A DNA stretch of 64,000 bases from Anoxybacillus sp050480245 (GTDB lineage: Bacteria > Bacillota > Bacilli > Bacillales > Anoxybacillaceae), in the NCBI GenBank assembly GCA_050480245.1, contig JBCNEQ010000026.1; one strand, written 5' to 3'. Made by a program: the position numbers and the translations under genes. Below are positions 48,473 through 58,310 of this stretch, piece by piece (position 1 is the first letter of the stretch; each line of letters opens with the position of its first letter). The notes beneath the pieces are model-generated. The model saw nothing but the letters and a program-made list of their open reading frames with translations. It had not been told where the DNA came from and searched no databases.

Positions 48473-50446
48473 GTGGACGCCTTTCAATTAGTATCCGCTT
48501 ATAAGCCGCAGGGCGATCAGCCGAAAGCGATCGCGAAGCTTGTCGAAGGCATTCAGCAAGGAAAAAAGCATCAAACGTTGCTTGGAGCAACGGGAACGGG
48601 AAAAACGTTTACGATTTCAAACGTCATTCAACAAGTGAATAAACCGACGTTAGTGATCGCCCATAATAAAACGTTAGCAGGGCAATTATATAGCGAGTTT
48701 AAACAATTTTTTCCGCATAACGCGGTCGAATATTTTGTCAGCTATTATGATTATTATCAGCCGGAAGCATACGTTCCGCAAACAGATACGTATATTGAAA
48801 AAGATGCAAGCATTAATGACGAAATTGATAAATTGCGCCATTCCGCAACGTCTGCGCTGTTTGAAAGACGCGACGTCATTATTGTTGCAAGCGTTTCGTG
48901 TATTTATGGTTTAGGTTCTCCAGAAGAATATCGCGAACTTGTCGTTTCGCTTCGCGTCGGCATGGAAATCGAGCGCGATCATTTGTTGCGCCGACTTGTC
49001 GACATTCAATATGAACGAAACGATATTGATTTTCGCCGCGGAACGTTTCGGGTGCGCGGAGATGTCGTCGAAATTTTCCCTGCCTCACGCGATGAGCATT
49101 GTATTCGTATTGAGTTTTTTGGTGATGAAATTGAGCGCATTCGCGAAGTGGATGCACTCACAGGACATGTGATGGCAGAGCGAGAACATGTGGCGATTTT
49201 CCCAGCATCCCACTTCGTTACGCGCGAAGAAAAAATGAAGCTGGCCATTGAAAATATTGAAAAGGAATTAGAAGAGCGGCTTGGCGAGCTGCGTGAACAA
49301 GGAAAATTGCTTGAAGCGCAGCGATTAGAGCAACGGACGCGCTACGATATTGAAATGATGAAGGAAATGGGATTTTGTTCAGGCATTGAAAACTATTCAC
49401 GTCATTTGACGTTGCGTCCACCAGGCTCAACGCCTTATACATTATTAGATTATTTTCCTGACGACTTTTTAATCGTCATTGACGAATCGCATGTGACGTT
49501 GCCGCAAATTCGCGGCATGTATAACGGTGACAAAGCGAGAAAAGAAGTGCTTGTTGAACATGGTTTCCGTTTGCCGTCGGCACTTGATAACCGTCCGTTG
49601 ACGTTTGAAGAATTTGAACAAAAAGTGAATCAAGTGATTTACGTATCTGCGACACCAGGTCCGTATGAGCTTGAACATTGTCCAGAAGTCGTTGAACAAA
49701 TTATTCGTCCGACAGGATTGTTAGATCCGACGATTGATGTGCGACCAATTGCAGGGCAAATTGACGATTTAGTCGATGAAATTCAAAAGCGCATTGCTCG
49801 CAAAGAACGCACGCTTGTGACGACGTTGACGAAAAAAATGGCGGAAGATTTAACCGATTATTTAAAAGATATCGGCATTCAAGTGGCGTATTTGCATTCG
49901 GAAATTAAGACGCTAGAACGAATTGAAATTATTCGTGATTTACGATTAGGCAAATATGATGTGCTCGTCGGCATTAACTTATTGCGGGAAGGGCTCGATA
50001 TTCCAGAAGTATCGCTTGTTGCTATTTTAGATGCCGATAAAGAAGGATTTTTACGTTCTGAACGTTCACTCATTCAAACGATTGGACGGGCGGCGCGCAA
50101 TGCGAATGGGCATGTCATTATGTATGCCGATACGATCACGAAATCGATGGAAATTGCGATCAATGAAACGAAGCGGCGCCGCGCCATTCAAGAAGCGTAT
50201 AACCGTGAGCATGGCATCGTGCCAAAAACGATTCAAAAAGACATTCCAGATGTCATTCGCGCCACATTTGCCGCGGAAGAAAAAGAAGCGTATGAAACGA
50301 AAGATGTCCGTCATTTATCAAAAGAAGAGCGCCTTGCGCTTATTGCCAAACTCGAACAAGAAATGAAAGAAGCAGCCAAAGCTCTTCATTTTGAACGTGC
50401 TGCCGAACTGCGCGATCTCATTTTAGAATTGAAAGCGGAGGTGTAA
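48473..50446 (+). CDS. uvrB: UvrB excinuclease subunit
   Basis: 657 residues. DNA damage verification helicase of nucleotide excision repair. Walker A GATGTGKTF, beta-hairpin YYDYYQPEAY, DESH in IDESHVTLPQ, motif V/VI NLLREGLDIPE and TIGRAARNANG, and the C-terminal UVR motif (about 620-655) for UvrC contact. GTG start after GGAGGGAAG. Operon with uvrA, spacing 3 bases. Confidence 0.97.
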   Translation: MDAFQLVSAYKPQGDQPKAIAKLVEGIQQGKKHQTLLGATGTGKTFTISNVIQQVNKPTLVIAHNKTLAGQLYSEFKQFFPHNAVEYFVSYYDYYQPEAYVPQTDTYIEKDASINDEIDKLRHSATSALFERRDVIIVASVSCIYGLGSPEEYRELVVSLRVGMEIERDHLLRRLVDIQYERNDIDFRRGTFRVRGDVVEIFPASRDEHCIRIEFFGDEIERIREVDALTGHVMAEREHVAIFPASHFVTREEKMKLAIENIEKELEERLGELREQGKLLEAQRLEQRTRYDIEMMKEMGFCSGIENYSRHLTLRPPGSTPYTLLDYFPDDFLIVIDESHVTLPQIRGMYNGDKARKEVLVEHGFRLPSALDNRPLTFEEFEQKVNQVIYVSATPGPYELEHCPEVVEQIIRPTGLLDPTIDVRPIAGQIDDLVDEIQKRIARKERTLVTTLTKKMAEDLTDYLKDIGIQVAYLHSEIKTLERIEIIRDLRLGKYDVLVGINLLREGLDIPEVSLVAILDADKEGFLRSERSLIQTIGRAARNANGHVIMYADTITKSMEIAINETKRRRAIQEAYNREHGIVPKTIQKDIPDVIRATFAAEEKEAYETKDVRHLSKEERLALIAKLEQEMKEAAKALHFERAAELRDLILELKAEV

Positions 50447-50449
50447 CGA

Positions 50450-53302
50450 ATGGATCATATCGTCGTCAAAGGTGCACGAGCGCACAATTTAAAAAATATT
50501 GATGTCGTCATTCCGCGCAATAAGCTCGTTGTGCTTACCGGCTTATCGGGCTCGGGAAAATCATCGCTTGCATTTGACACCATTTACGCGGAAGGGCAGC
50601 GGCGATATGTCGAATCGTTGTCGGCATACGCCCGTCAATTTTTAGGACAAATGGATAAACCAGATGTCGATTCGATTGAAGGGTTGTCACCTGCCATTTC
50701 AATCGATCAAAAAACGACAAGCCGCAACCCACGATCAACAGTCGGAACAGTGACGGAAATTTACGATTATTTGCGTTTACTGTTTGCACGCATCGGTCGC
50801 CCTGTTTGTCCAACACACGGCATCGAAATTACGTCGCAAACAATTGAACAAATGGTTGACCGCCTGATGCAATATCCAGAGCGGACGAAAATGCAAATTT
50901 TAGCTCCTATCGTCTCCGGACGAAAAGGAACGCACGTAAAAACGTTAGAGGAGATCAAAAAACAAGGGTACGTGCGTGTGCGAGTTGACGGGGAATTGCG
51001 CGATGTATCTGAAGACATCGTACTTGAAAAAAATAAGAAGCATTCGATCGAAGTGGTCATCGACCGCATCATCATGAAAGAAGGTATTCAGTCGCGCCTG
51101 GCTGATTCGCTTGAAGCGGCGTTGAAGCTTGCGGACGGTAAAGTGCTCGTCGATGTCATCGGACAAGAAGAGTTGTTATTTAGTGAACATCACGCTTGCC
51201 CGTATTGTGGTTTTTCAATCGGTGAACTAGAGCCGCGCATCTTCTCGTTTAATAGCCCGTACGGTGCGTGCCCGTCGTGTGACGGATTAGGTGCAAAGCT
51301 GGAAGTCGATCTTGATTTAGTCATTCCAAATAAAGAGCTGACGCTTCGTGAACATGCGCTTGCGCCATGGGAGCCGCAAAGTTCGCAATATTATCCGCAA
51401 TTGTTAGAAACGGTATGTCGCCATTACGGCATTGATATGGATGTGCCTGTCAAACAGTTGCCAAAACAACAGCTCGATCTTTTATTGTATGGATCGAACG
51501 GTGAGAAAATATATTTTCGCTATGAAAACGACTTCGGTCATGTGCGCGAAACGTATGTGGAATTTGAAGGTGTCGTGCGCAACGTTGAACGCCGCTATCG
51601 TGAAACGACGTCCGATTACGTCCGTGAACAAATGGAAAAATATATGACTGAACAGCCTTGTCCGACGTGTCATGGCAACCGATTGAAAAAAGAAAGTTTA
51701 GCGGTTTTCGTTGGTGGCAAACATATCGGTGAAGTGACGGCGATGTCGGTCAATGAAGCGCTCACGTTTTTTGAAACGCTTCAATTGACGGAAAAGGAAC
51801 AAAAAATCGCTCATTTAATTTTGCGTGAAATTGTTGAGCGTCTCGGCTTTTTAAAAAATGTCGGGCTCGATTATTTAACGTTAAACCGCGCGGCAGGGAC
51901 ATTGTCAGGTGGAGAAGCGCAACGTATTCGATTAGCGACGCAAATCGGATCGCGGTTAACAGGTGTATTATACGTATTAGACGAACCGTCAATCGGACTT
52001 CATCAGCGCGATAACGATCGGTTAATTGCGACATTGCAAAACATGCGTGATTTAGGAAATACGCTCATTGTCGTCGAGCACGATGAAGATACGATGCTTG
52101 CGGCAGATTATTTAATTGACATCGGACCGGGAGCAGGGGCGCACGGAGGAGAAGTCGTCGCTGCAGGTACACCTGAACAAGTGATGAACGATCCACATTC
52201 ATTAACCGGTCAATATTTATCAGGGAAAAAGTTTATTCCGCTCCCAATTGAACGAAGAACGCCAGATGGCCGTTGGCTTGAAGTCGTTGGAGCTAGGGAA
52301 AACAATTTAAAAAACGTCGATGTTCGCATTCCTCTCGGGCTGTTTGTTGCGGTGACGGGGGTATCCGGTTCGGGAAAAAGTACGCTCATTAATGAAATTT
52401 TGCATAAAGCGTTAGCGCAAAAGTTACATCATGCAAAAGTAAAACCGGGAGAGCATACGGACATTCGTGGCATTCACTATTTAGATAAAGTGATTGATAT
52501 CGACCAGTCGCCAATCGGCCGAACACCGCGCTCCAATCCGGCGACATATACGGGCGTTTTTGATGATATTCGTGATTTATTTGCGACGACGAACGAAGCG
52601 AAAATGCGTGGATATCAAAAAGGACGGTTTAGTTTTAATGTGAAAGGCGGTCGCTGTGAAGCATGTCGCGGCGATGGGATTATTAAAATCGAAATGCACT
52701 TTTTGCCGGACGTATACGTGCCATGTGAAGTATGTCACGGTAAACGATATAATCGCGAAACGTTGGAAGTGAAATATAAAGATAAAAATATCGCCGAAGT
52801 GCTCGATATGACAGTAGAAGAAGCGCTGACGTTTTTTGAAAACATCCCGAAAATTAAACGAAAGTTACAAACACTTTACGACGTCGGACTCGGCTATATG
52901 CAACTCGGACAACCAGCTACAACGCTTTCTGGTGGCGAGGCGCAGCGGGTGAAGTTGGCATCTGAATTGCATCGTCGCTCAACAGGAAGAACGCTATACA
53001 TTTTAGATGAGCCGACAACAGGTTTGCATGTGGATGATATTGCCCGTTTATTACATGTTCTGCAACGGCTTGTAGAACAAGGAGATACCGTGCTTGTCAT
53101 CGAGCATAACTTAGACGTCATTAAAACGGCAGACTATATTATTGATCTTGGACCAGAAGGCGGCGATGGGGGTGGACAAATCGTTGCGGTAGGTACGCCA
53201 GAAGAAGTGGCGCAAGTTGAGCGATCGTATACCGGGAAGTATTTGCAGCCAATTTTGGCACGCGATCGCGAACGCATGCGCCAACGTATACCGAGCGTAT
53301 AA
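50450..53302 (+). CDS. uvrA: UvrA excinuclease ATPase
   Basis: 950 residues. Damage recognition subunit with two ABC modules. Walker A GLSGSGKSS (about residue 31) and GVSGSGKST (about 640); signatures LSGGEAQRIRLA and LSGGEAQRVKLA; zinc sites CPYCGF...CPSC, CPTCHG and CEACRGDG...CEVCHG. Start just after uvrB with GGAGGTGT. Confidence 0.97.
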   Translation: MDHIVVKGARAHNLKNIDVVIPRNKLVVLTGLSGSGKSSLAFDTIYAEGQRRYVESLSAYARQFLGQMDKPDVDSIEGLSPAISIDQKTTSRNPRSTVGTVTEIYDYLRLLFARIGRPVCPTHGIEITSQTIEQMVDRLMQYPERTKMQILAPIVSGRKGTHVKTLEEIKKQGYVRVRVDGELRDVSEDIVLEKNKKHSIEVVIDRIIMKEGIQSRLADSLEAALKLADGKVLVDVIGQEELLFSEHHACPYCGFSIGELEPRIFSFNSPYGACPSCDGLGAKLEVDLDLVIPNKELTLREHALAPWEPQSSQYYPQLLETVCRHYGIDMDVPVKQLPKQQLDLLLYGSNGEKIYFRYENDFGHVRETYVEFEGVVRNVERRYRETTSDYVREQMEKYMTEQPCPTCHGNRLKKESLAVFVGGKHIGEVTAMSVNEALTFFETLQLTEKEQKIAHLILREIVERLGFLKNVGLDYLTLNRAAGTLSGGEAQRIRLATQIGSRLTGVLYVLDEPSIGLHQRDNDRLIATLQNMRDLGNTLIVVEHDEDTMLAADYLIDIGPGAGAHGGEVVAAGTPEQVMNDPHSLTGQYLSGKKFIPLPIERRTPDGRWLEVVGARENNLKNVDVRIPLGLFVAVTGVSGSGKSTLINEILHKALAQKLHHAKVKPGEHTDIRGIHYLDKVIDIDQSPIGRTPRSNPATYTGVFDDIRDLFATTNEAKMRGYQKGRFSFNVKGGRCEACRGDGIIKIEMHFLPDVYVPCEVCHGKRYNRETLEVKYKDKNIAEVLDMTVEEALTFFENIPKIKRKLQTLYDVGLGYMQLGQPATTLSGGEAQRVKLASELHRRSTGRTLYILDEPTTGLHVDDIARLLHVLQRLVEQGDTVLVIEHNLDVIKTADYIIDLGPEGGDGGGQIVAVGTPEEVAQVERSYTGKYLQPILARDRERMRQRIPSV

Positions 53303-53321
53303 TGCGCTCGGCTTTTTTTAT
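53291..53321 (+). terminator. uvrBA terminator
   Basis: CCGAGCG / CGCTCGG, loop TATAATG, then CTTTTTTTATA. Overlaps the uvrA stop. Confidence 0.85.
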
Positions 53322-53380
53322 ACGAAACTTTCCTTTCCGACAATCGTATGTATAAGTAAAGAAAAAGGGAGATGATGCGA

Positions 53381-53710
53381 ATGGAAGGAAATAAATTGCT
53401 TGCGGCGTTATGTTATTTCAGCGTATTTTTTGCCCCGTTTTTATTTCCAATCATCGTTTATTTTGTCACGAAACATGAACGAGTGAAAGAACATGCGAAA
53501 AAATCATTTTTGTCCCATCTCATCCCTATTGCAATTGTGGTTGCTACGGGTGGACTGTTTATGATTTTCGCTATCGCAGGAGTAGACGGATGGATCGGTC
53601 TTCCGTTTATCGGCATTGTGATCGGTGGCATTGTACATGTTGTCGTTATTGTTTGGAATATTATTAAAGGAGTTCAAGTGTTACAACAATCGGGAGGGAT
53701 GTACGAATGA
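53381..53710 (+). CDS. DUF4870-like small membrane protein (YvlA-like)
   Basis: About 109 residues, three hydrophobic segments (LLAALCYFSVFFAPFLFPIIVYF; LIPIAIVVATGGLFMIFAI; IGIVIGGIVHVVVIVWNII) and the motif HERVKEHAKKSF. Probably the yvlA counterpart by position. ATG at 53381 is placed best relative to AAGGGAG; ATGs at 53372 and 53375 overlap it. yvlB, present in B. subtilis, is absent here. Confidence 0.75.
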   Translation: MEGNKLLAALCYFSVFFAPFLFPIIVYFVTKHERVKEHAKKSFLSHLIPIAIVVATGGLFMIFAIAGVDGWIGLPFIGIVIGGIVHVVVIVWNIIKGVQVLQQSGGMYE

Positions 53711-53904
53711 AAAAGCTTGTAAGGCTTCGTCATGATCGCATGATTGCAGGTGTGTTAAGCGGATTAGCCGCTTACATGAATATGGACGCTACGGTTGTAC
53801 GTTTATTGTTTGTCGCGCTATTGTTAATTACCGGCATTATGCCGTTTGTGCTTTTATACGCGCTTGCGGTACTTATTATTCCAAGTGAGGAGAACGTCAT
53901 ATGA
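53707..53904 (+). CDS. yvlC: PspC-domain protein (YvlC)
   Basis: 65 residues. KLVRLRHDRMIAGVLSGLAAYMNMDATVVRLLFV is the PspC-domain signature, followed by one long hydrophobic stretch. Envelope-stress related by family. ATGA overlap with the previous gene. Confidence 0.88.
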   Translation: MKKLVRLRHDRMIAGVLSGLAAYMNMDATVVRLLFVALLLITGIMPFVLLYALAVLIIPSEENVI

Positions 53905-54245
53905 GATGGCTAGTACGTATAGTTATCAACGCCGTTTTATTATTAGCGCTAGCTGGATATTTTGACTCCATTTATTTATCAAGCGTTTGGGCAGCGCTCG
54001 TTGCAAGTATTCTTTTGTCTTTTCTCAATACGTTCGTTCGCCCGTTACTTATTTTACTGACACTCCCTGTGACTGTATTGACGTTTGGGCTGTTTTTGTT
54101 CGTCATTAACGCAATCATACTGGCAATGACGGCATGGGTCATGGGCAGTTCGTTTGACATTGGCGGCTTTAGCAACGCGTTATTTGCATCGCTTGTGATC
54201 TCACTTTTTCATTTACTCATCGAGTCAGTACGAAAAGAAAAGTAA
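53901..54245 (+). CDS. yvlD: Phage-holin-4-like membrane protein (YvlD)
   Basis: 114 residues, four transmembrane segments; LNTFVRPLLILLTLPVTVLTFGLFLFVINAIIL-type motif. YvlD family, linked in B. subtilis to envelope stress (with sigma-W). Overlaps the previous stop by four bases. Confidence 0.88.
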   Translation: MRWLVRIVINAVLLLALAGYFDSIYLSSVWAALVASILLSFLNTFVRPLLILLTLPVTVLTFGLFLFVINAIILAMTAWVMGSSFDIGGFSNALFASLVISLFHLLIESVRKEK

Positions 54246-54278
54246 AACGTTCCGCTTCGTGCGTGAACGTTTTTATTT
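54244..54278 (+). terminator. yvlD terminator
   Basis: AAAACGTT ... CGC / GCG ... AACGTTTT hairpin followed by TATTTTG. Confidence 0.7.
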
Positions 54279-54319
54279 TGACAGGAAAGTGTTACAATGA
54301 GAAAAAAGGAGGGGTTCAT

Positions 54320-55255
54320 GTGCCAAAAGTACGGACAAAAGATTTAATTGATGAGTTTCAATTTGAACTTGTAAGCGGGGCAGAGGGGATTCATCGCCCG
54401 ATTACAACGAGTGATTTATCCCGTCCGGGCATTGAAATGGCCGGTTATTTTGCATATTATCCTGCTGAGCGCATACAGTTGCTTGGTGTGACTGAACTAT
54501 CTTTTTTCGAACGATTAACGCCTGTAGAAAAACGGTTGCGTATGGAAAAGTTATGTACAGATATTACACCAGCCATTATCGTTTCACGTGGACTAGATGT
54601 ACCAAAGGAGCTTATCGAAGCATCGGAAAAAAGAAAAGTGCCTGTCATGCGTTCAACGATGAAAACGACGCGATTGGCTAGCCGCCTGACAAACTATTTA
54701 GAAAGTAAACTCGCACCGACGACAGCTGTGCACGGTGTGCTCGTTGATGTGTACGGTGTTGGTGTACTTATTACAGGAAAAAGTGGTGTTGGAAAAAGCG
54801 AGACGGCGCTTGAGCTTGTGAAGCGCGGACATCGTCTTGTTGCAGATGATTGTGTCGAAATTCGCCAAGAGGATGAAAATTTGCTTATTGGTAGCGCACC
54901 AGAGCTCATTGAACATTTGCTTGAAATTCGTGGGCTCGGCATTATTAACGTCATGACGTTATTTGGGGCAGGGGCGGTGCGTCCACATAAGCGTATTTCG
55001 CTTGTCATTGATTTAGAGTCATGGGATTCAAACAAACAGTACGATCGTCTCGGTTTGGAAGAAGAAAAGGTAAAAATTATTGATACGGAGGTGACGAAAT
55101 TGACGATTCCTGTTCGTCCAGGGCGAAATTTAGCGGTCATTATCGAAGTTGCAGCGATGAATTTCCGCTTAAAGCGCATGGGTGTCAATGCAGCAGAAGA
55201 ATTTTCTGAGCGGTTGGCGGATGCGATTGGCGATGCGGAGCACGATTATGAATGA
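54320..55255 (+). CDS. hprK: HPr kinase/phosphorylase
   Basis: 311 residues. Adds or removes phosphate on Ser46 of HPr to control carbon catabolite repression. N-terminal domain (about 1-130), then the catalytic domain with P-loop GKSGVGKSETALEL (about residue 154) and the signature EIRGLGIINVMTLFGAGAV. GTG at 54320 after AAGGAGGGG. First gene of hprK-lgt-yvoD-ppaX-yvoF. Confidence 0.96.
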   Translation: MPKVRTKDLIDEFQFELVSGAEGIHRPITTSDLSRPGIEMAGYFAYYPAERIQLLGVTELSFFERLTPVEKRLRMEKLCTDITPAIIVSRGLDVPKELIEASEKRKVPVMRSTMKTTRLASRLTNYLESKLAPTTAVHGVLVDVYGVGVLITGKSGVGKSETALELVKRGHRLVADDCVEIRQEDENLLIGSAPELIEHLLEIRGLGIINVMTLFGAGAVRPHKRISLVIDLESWDSNKQYDRLGLEEEKVKIIDTEVTKLTIPVRPGRNLAVIIEVAAMNFRLKRMGVNAAEEFSERLADAIGDAEHDYE

Positions 55256-55269
55256 AAGGATGAGTGTTG

Positions 55270-56079
55270 ATGCTGTTGCATATTGAACCGCTTGATCGCG
55301 TTTTTCTTCAACTCGGACCAATTACAATTTATTGGTACGGTGTCATTATTGCGACAGGCGTCTTGCTTGGTCTTTGGCTCGCGACACGAGAAGGCGAGCG
55401 GTTAGGGATACGAAAAGAAACATTTGTTGATCTTGTGTTAATTGCTGTGCCGATTGCGATTGTATGTGCACGGGCGTATTACGTTATTTTTCAATGGGAC
55501 TATTATTCGCAACATATAAGCGAAATTCCACAAATTTGGCATGGTGGTTTGGCGATTCATGGCGGTTTAATTGGTGCTATTGTGACAGGTGTCATTTTTT
55601 CCAAAAGACGCCAATTGTCGTTTTGGAAACTAGCCGATATTGCAGCACCAAGCATTATTTTAGGGCAGGCGATTGGACGTTGGGGCAATTTTATGAATCA
55701 AGAAGCGCACGGGGGACCTGTATCACGAGCATTTTTAGAAAGTTTGCATTTGCCGGATTGGATCATTAATCAAATGTACATACAAGGACAATATTATCAT
55801 CCGACGTTTTTATATGAATCACTATGGAACATACTCGGTTTTCTCGTTTTACTTGCGCTTCGGAGACGAAATTTACGAAGAGGGGAATTATTTCTCACGT
55901 ACATCATTTGGTATTCGATCGGGCGCTTTTTTATTGAGGGATTGCGGACAGACAGTTTAATGTTAACAGAAACGATTCGTATGGCTCAGTTCATTTCGCT
56001 TTTGCTTATTGTGTTTGCGGTCATGATGATCGTTGTGCGTCGCATGCGCGGTTTAGCGAATGAGCGGTACAACGATTAA
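55270..56079 (+). CDS. lgt: Prolipoprotein diacylglyceryl transferase
   Basis: 269 residues, seven membrane segments. Signatures: YWYGVIIATGVLLGL, IHGGLIGAI, GQAIGRWGNFMNQEAHGG and YHPTFLYESLWN, IIWYSIGRFFIEGLRTD. Adds diacylglycerol to lipobox Cys residues, including those of the two lipoproteins in this window. ATG at 55270 follows AAAGGATGAG. Confidence 0.96.
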   Translation: MLLHIEPLDRVFLQLGPITIYWYGVIIATGVLLGLWLATREGERLGIRKETFVDLVLIAVPIAIVCARAYYVIFQWDYYSQHISEIPQIWHGGLAIHGGLIGAIVTGVIFSKRRQLSFWKLADIAAPSIILGQAIGRWGNFMNQEAHGGPVSRAFLESLHLPDWIINQMYIQGQYYHPTFLYESLWNILGFLVLLALRRRNLRRGELFLTYIIWYSIGRFFIEGLRTDSLMLTETIRMAQFISLLLIVFAVMMIVVRRMRGLANERYND

Positions 56080-56098
56080 ATGAAAGGGGAGGGGCAGC

Positions 56099-57034
56099 GT
56101 GCTTCAAAGAGGTTTGTTTGTTGGATTGAAAACGACATGGACGCTTGGAAAAGTTATTTTTCCGATTACGGTCATTGTGACGCTTTTACAATACTCCCCC
56201 GTTTTGCCGTGGGTGACAAATGTTTTAACGCCGATGATGCGGTGGATTGGTTTACCGGGAGATGCCGCACTCGTTTTAGTGCTCGGCAACTTTTTAAATT
56301 TATATGCCGGCATTGGTGCGATGCTGACAATGGACTTAACGGTGAAAGAAGCGTTTATTTTAGCGGTCATGTTGTCGTTTTCACACAATATGCTTGTTGA
56401 ATCTGCGGTTGCTGCACAAGTAGGTGTTCGCGTTTGGTGGATGGTTGCCGTCCGTGTGGGTTTAGCGTTCGTTTCCGCATGGCTCATTCACATTTTGTGG
56501 AATGGCGGAGAACAAATGGCGAAATACGGATTTGTACCGCAATCTTCAACAACGCCGCATACGTGGGGAGAAATCGTTTGGACAGGGATCGAAAAGGCGA
56601 TATATGGTATTGGGCAGTTAGCGCTCATTATTATTCCGCTTATGATCGCGATTCAAGTGTTAAAAGAATTAAAGTGGCTTGATACGTTTTCGAAGTGGTT
56701 ATCGCCATTTGCTCGCTTGCTTGGCATTCGTGAAAACGCCTCGCTTACGATGGCGGCTGGCTTATTGTTCGGGCTCGCTTACGGTGCGGGCGTCATGATT
56801 CAAGCTGTGAAAGAAGACGGGGTGTCGAAAAAAGATTTAACGTTGACGTTTTTATTTTTAGTTGCGTGTCATGCGGTGGTAGAAGATACGTTATTGTTCG
56901 TGCCGCTCGGCATTCCGGTGTGGCCGTTGCTTGTCATTCGGCTTGTCACCGCTGTTTTACTGACCGTTGCATTAAGCTTTATTTGGAATCGGGTCGAACA
57001 TCGGAAAAGAAAGGAAGCAACGTATGAATATTAA
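56099..57034 (+). CDS. yvoD: Nucleoside-recognition (Gate) domain membrane protein (YvoD)
   Basis: 311 residues, eight or so transmembrane segments in two halves, each with the Gate-domain signature (FPITVIVTLLQYSPVLPWVTNVLTPMMRWIG; IIIPLMIAIQVLKELKWLDTFSKWLSPFARLLGI). Substrate unknown. GTG start after GGGGAGGGG. Overlaps ppaX by 11 bases. Confidence 0.88.
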   Translation: MLQRGLFVGLKTTWTLGKVIFPITVIVTLLQYSPVLPWVTNVLTPMMRWIGLPGDAALVLVLGNFLNLYAGIGAMLTMDLTVKEAFILAVMLSFSHNMLVESAVAAQVGVRVWWMVAVRVGLAFVSAWLIHILWNGGEQMAKYGFVPQSSTTPHTWGEIVWTGIEKAIYGIGQLALIIIPLMIAIQVLKELKWLDTFSKWLSPFARLLGIRENASLTMAAGLLFGLAYGAGVMIQAVKEDGVSKKDLTLTFLFLVACHAVVEDTLLFVPLGIPVWPLLVIRLVTAVLLTVALSFIWNRVEHRKRKEATYEY

Positions 57035-57671
57035 CACCATTTTATTTGACTTAGACGGAACGCTTATTAATACGAACGATTTAATTATTGAATCGTTTTT
57101 GCATACGCTCAATCATTATTATCCAAATCAATATACGCGCGAAGATGTGCTCGCCTTTATTGGCCCGCCGCTACGGGATACGTTTGAAGCCATCGATCCA
57201 AATCGGGTCGACGAGATGATTGAAACGTATCGAGCGTTTAACCATGCGCATCATGATGCATTAGTGAAAGAATATGAAACGGTGTATGACACCGTACAAA
57301 CGCTACATGAAAAAGGTTTTAAACTCGGCATTGTGACAACGAAAATTCGCCATACTGTCAATATGGGATTGAAGTTAACAAAGTTAGATTCGTTTTTCCA
57401 ATGCATCATTACGCTCGATGACGTCGAACATGCAAAACCGCACCCTGAGCCGATTGAAAAAGCGCTCGCTTGTTTACAAGCGAAGCCAGAAGAGACGTTA
57501 ATGGTTGGCGATAACCATCATGACATTTTAGCAGGGAAACACGCGGGAACAAAAACAGCGGGAGTTGCCTGGACGATTAAAGGGCGCGAACATTTAGCGA
57601 AATACGAACCTGATTTTATGCTTGAAAAAATGAGCGATTTGTTAAGCATTTTAGGGGTGACGCCGCATTGA
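57024..57671 (+). CDS. ppaX: Pyrophosphatase PpaX (HAD superfamily)
   Basis: 215 residues. HAD motifs: I ILFDLDGTLINT, II IVTTKIRH, III HAKPHPEPI and IV MVGDNHHDILAGK. Hydrolyses pyrophosphate released by the phosphorolytic activity of HPrK, hence the operon. Stop overlaps the yvoF start. Confidence 0.94.
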   Translation: MNINTILFDLDGTLINTNDLIIESFLHTLNHYYPNQYTREDVLAFIGPPLRDTFEAIDPNRVDEMIETYRAFNHAHHDALVKEYETVYDTVQTLHEKGFKLGIVTTKIRHTVNMGLKLTKLDSFFQCIITLDDVEHAKPHPEPIEKALACLQAKPEETLMVGDNHHDILAGKHAGTKTAGVAWTIKGREHLAKYEPDFMLEKMSDLLSILGVTPH

Positions 57672-58156
57672 GAAAAACCGAACGCCATGTTGTTGAAGGA
57701 ACGAACTCCTTATGGCAAGTATATCGAACCGTTTCTTTTTGGAAAGTATTGAAAAATGTCATCGTCATTTTGATCGGGCGCTATACGCCGTTTTTCCCGC
57801 TGAAAAACTGGTTATATCGCACGTTTTTGCGCATGGACATTGGTGAACATACGGCGTTAGCGTTTATGGTGATGCCAGATATTTTGTTTCCAGAGAAAAT
57901 TCGCATTGGCAGCAACACGATTATTGGCTACAATACGACGATTTTAGCGCATGAATATTTAGTAAATGAGTATCGGCTTGGAGATGTCATTATCGGCAAT
58001 GAAGTAATGATCGGAGCAAATACAACCATTTTGCCGGGTGTGACGATCGGGGATCGTGCCGTTGTTTCCGCAGGCACGCTTGTGCATCGCGATGTACCAG
58101 CTGGTGCATTTGTTGGCGGAAATCCGATGCAAATCATTCGTCTTAGCGAACGCTAA
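57668..58156 (+). CDS. yvoF: Left-handed beta-helix acetyltransferase (YvoF)
   Basis: 162 residues. LbH hexapeptide repeats (IGSNTIIGYNTTI, VIIGNEVMIGANTTILPGVTIGDRAVVSAGTLV) and the C-terminal VGGNPMQIIR typical of maltose/galactoside-type O-acetyltransferases. TTG start overlapping the ppaX stop. Acceptor unknown. Confidence 0.9.
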   Translation: MRKTERHVVEGTNSLWQVYRTVSFWKVLKNVIVILIGRYTPFFPLKNWLYRTFLRMDIGEHTALAFMVMPDILFPEKIRIGSNTIIGYNTTILAHEYLVNEYRLGDVIIGNEVMIGANTTILPGVTIGDRAVVSAGTLVHRDVPAGAFVGGNPMQIIRLSER

Positions 58157-58173
58157 GGCGTTTTTTTTTTGAA
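58141..58173 (+). terminator. yvoF terminator
   Basis: CTTAGC / GCTAAG with loop GAAC, then GCGTTTTTTTTTT. Confidence 0.85.
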
Positions 58174-58209
58174 TAAACAAAGGAATCAAGTCAAAAAAAA
58201 TCGAATGAG

Positions 58210-58280
58210 TTTGTAGTTGACGAAACGAAAAACGAGGAGTAAACTACAAATAACAAACTTTACTTTGCTAATATATTAGC
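58210..58280 (+). promoter_or_regulatory. his operon promoter with operator-like inverted repeats
   Basis: TTGACG (58217-58222), 17-base spacer, TAAACT (58240-58245). An inverted repeat TTTGTAGTT (58210-58218) / AACTACAAA (58242-58250) overlaps both hexamers. A separate perfect 14-base palindrome GCTAATATATTAGC lies at 58267-58280, downstream of the start point. Both look like operators; regulator unknown. Confidence 0.6.
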
Positions 58281-58310
58281 GAACTAAAGCGAAAGAAGGA
58301 CGGGACAAAA

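Noticed and set aside
55631..55645. GCCGATAT inside lgt as a sigma-D promoter
   Set aside because: It lies in coding sequence (codons for Ala-Asp-Ile) with no suitable -35 and no motility gene downstream.
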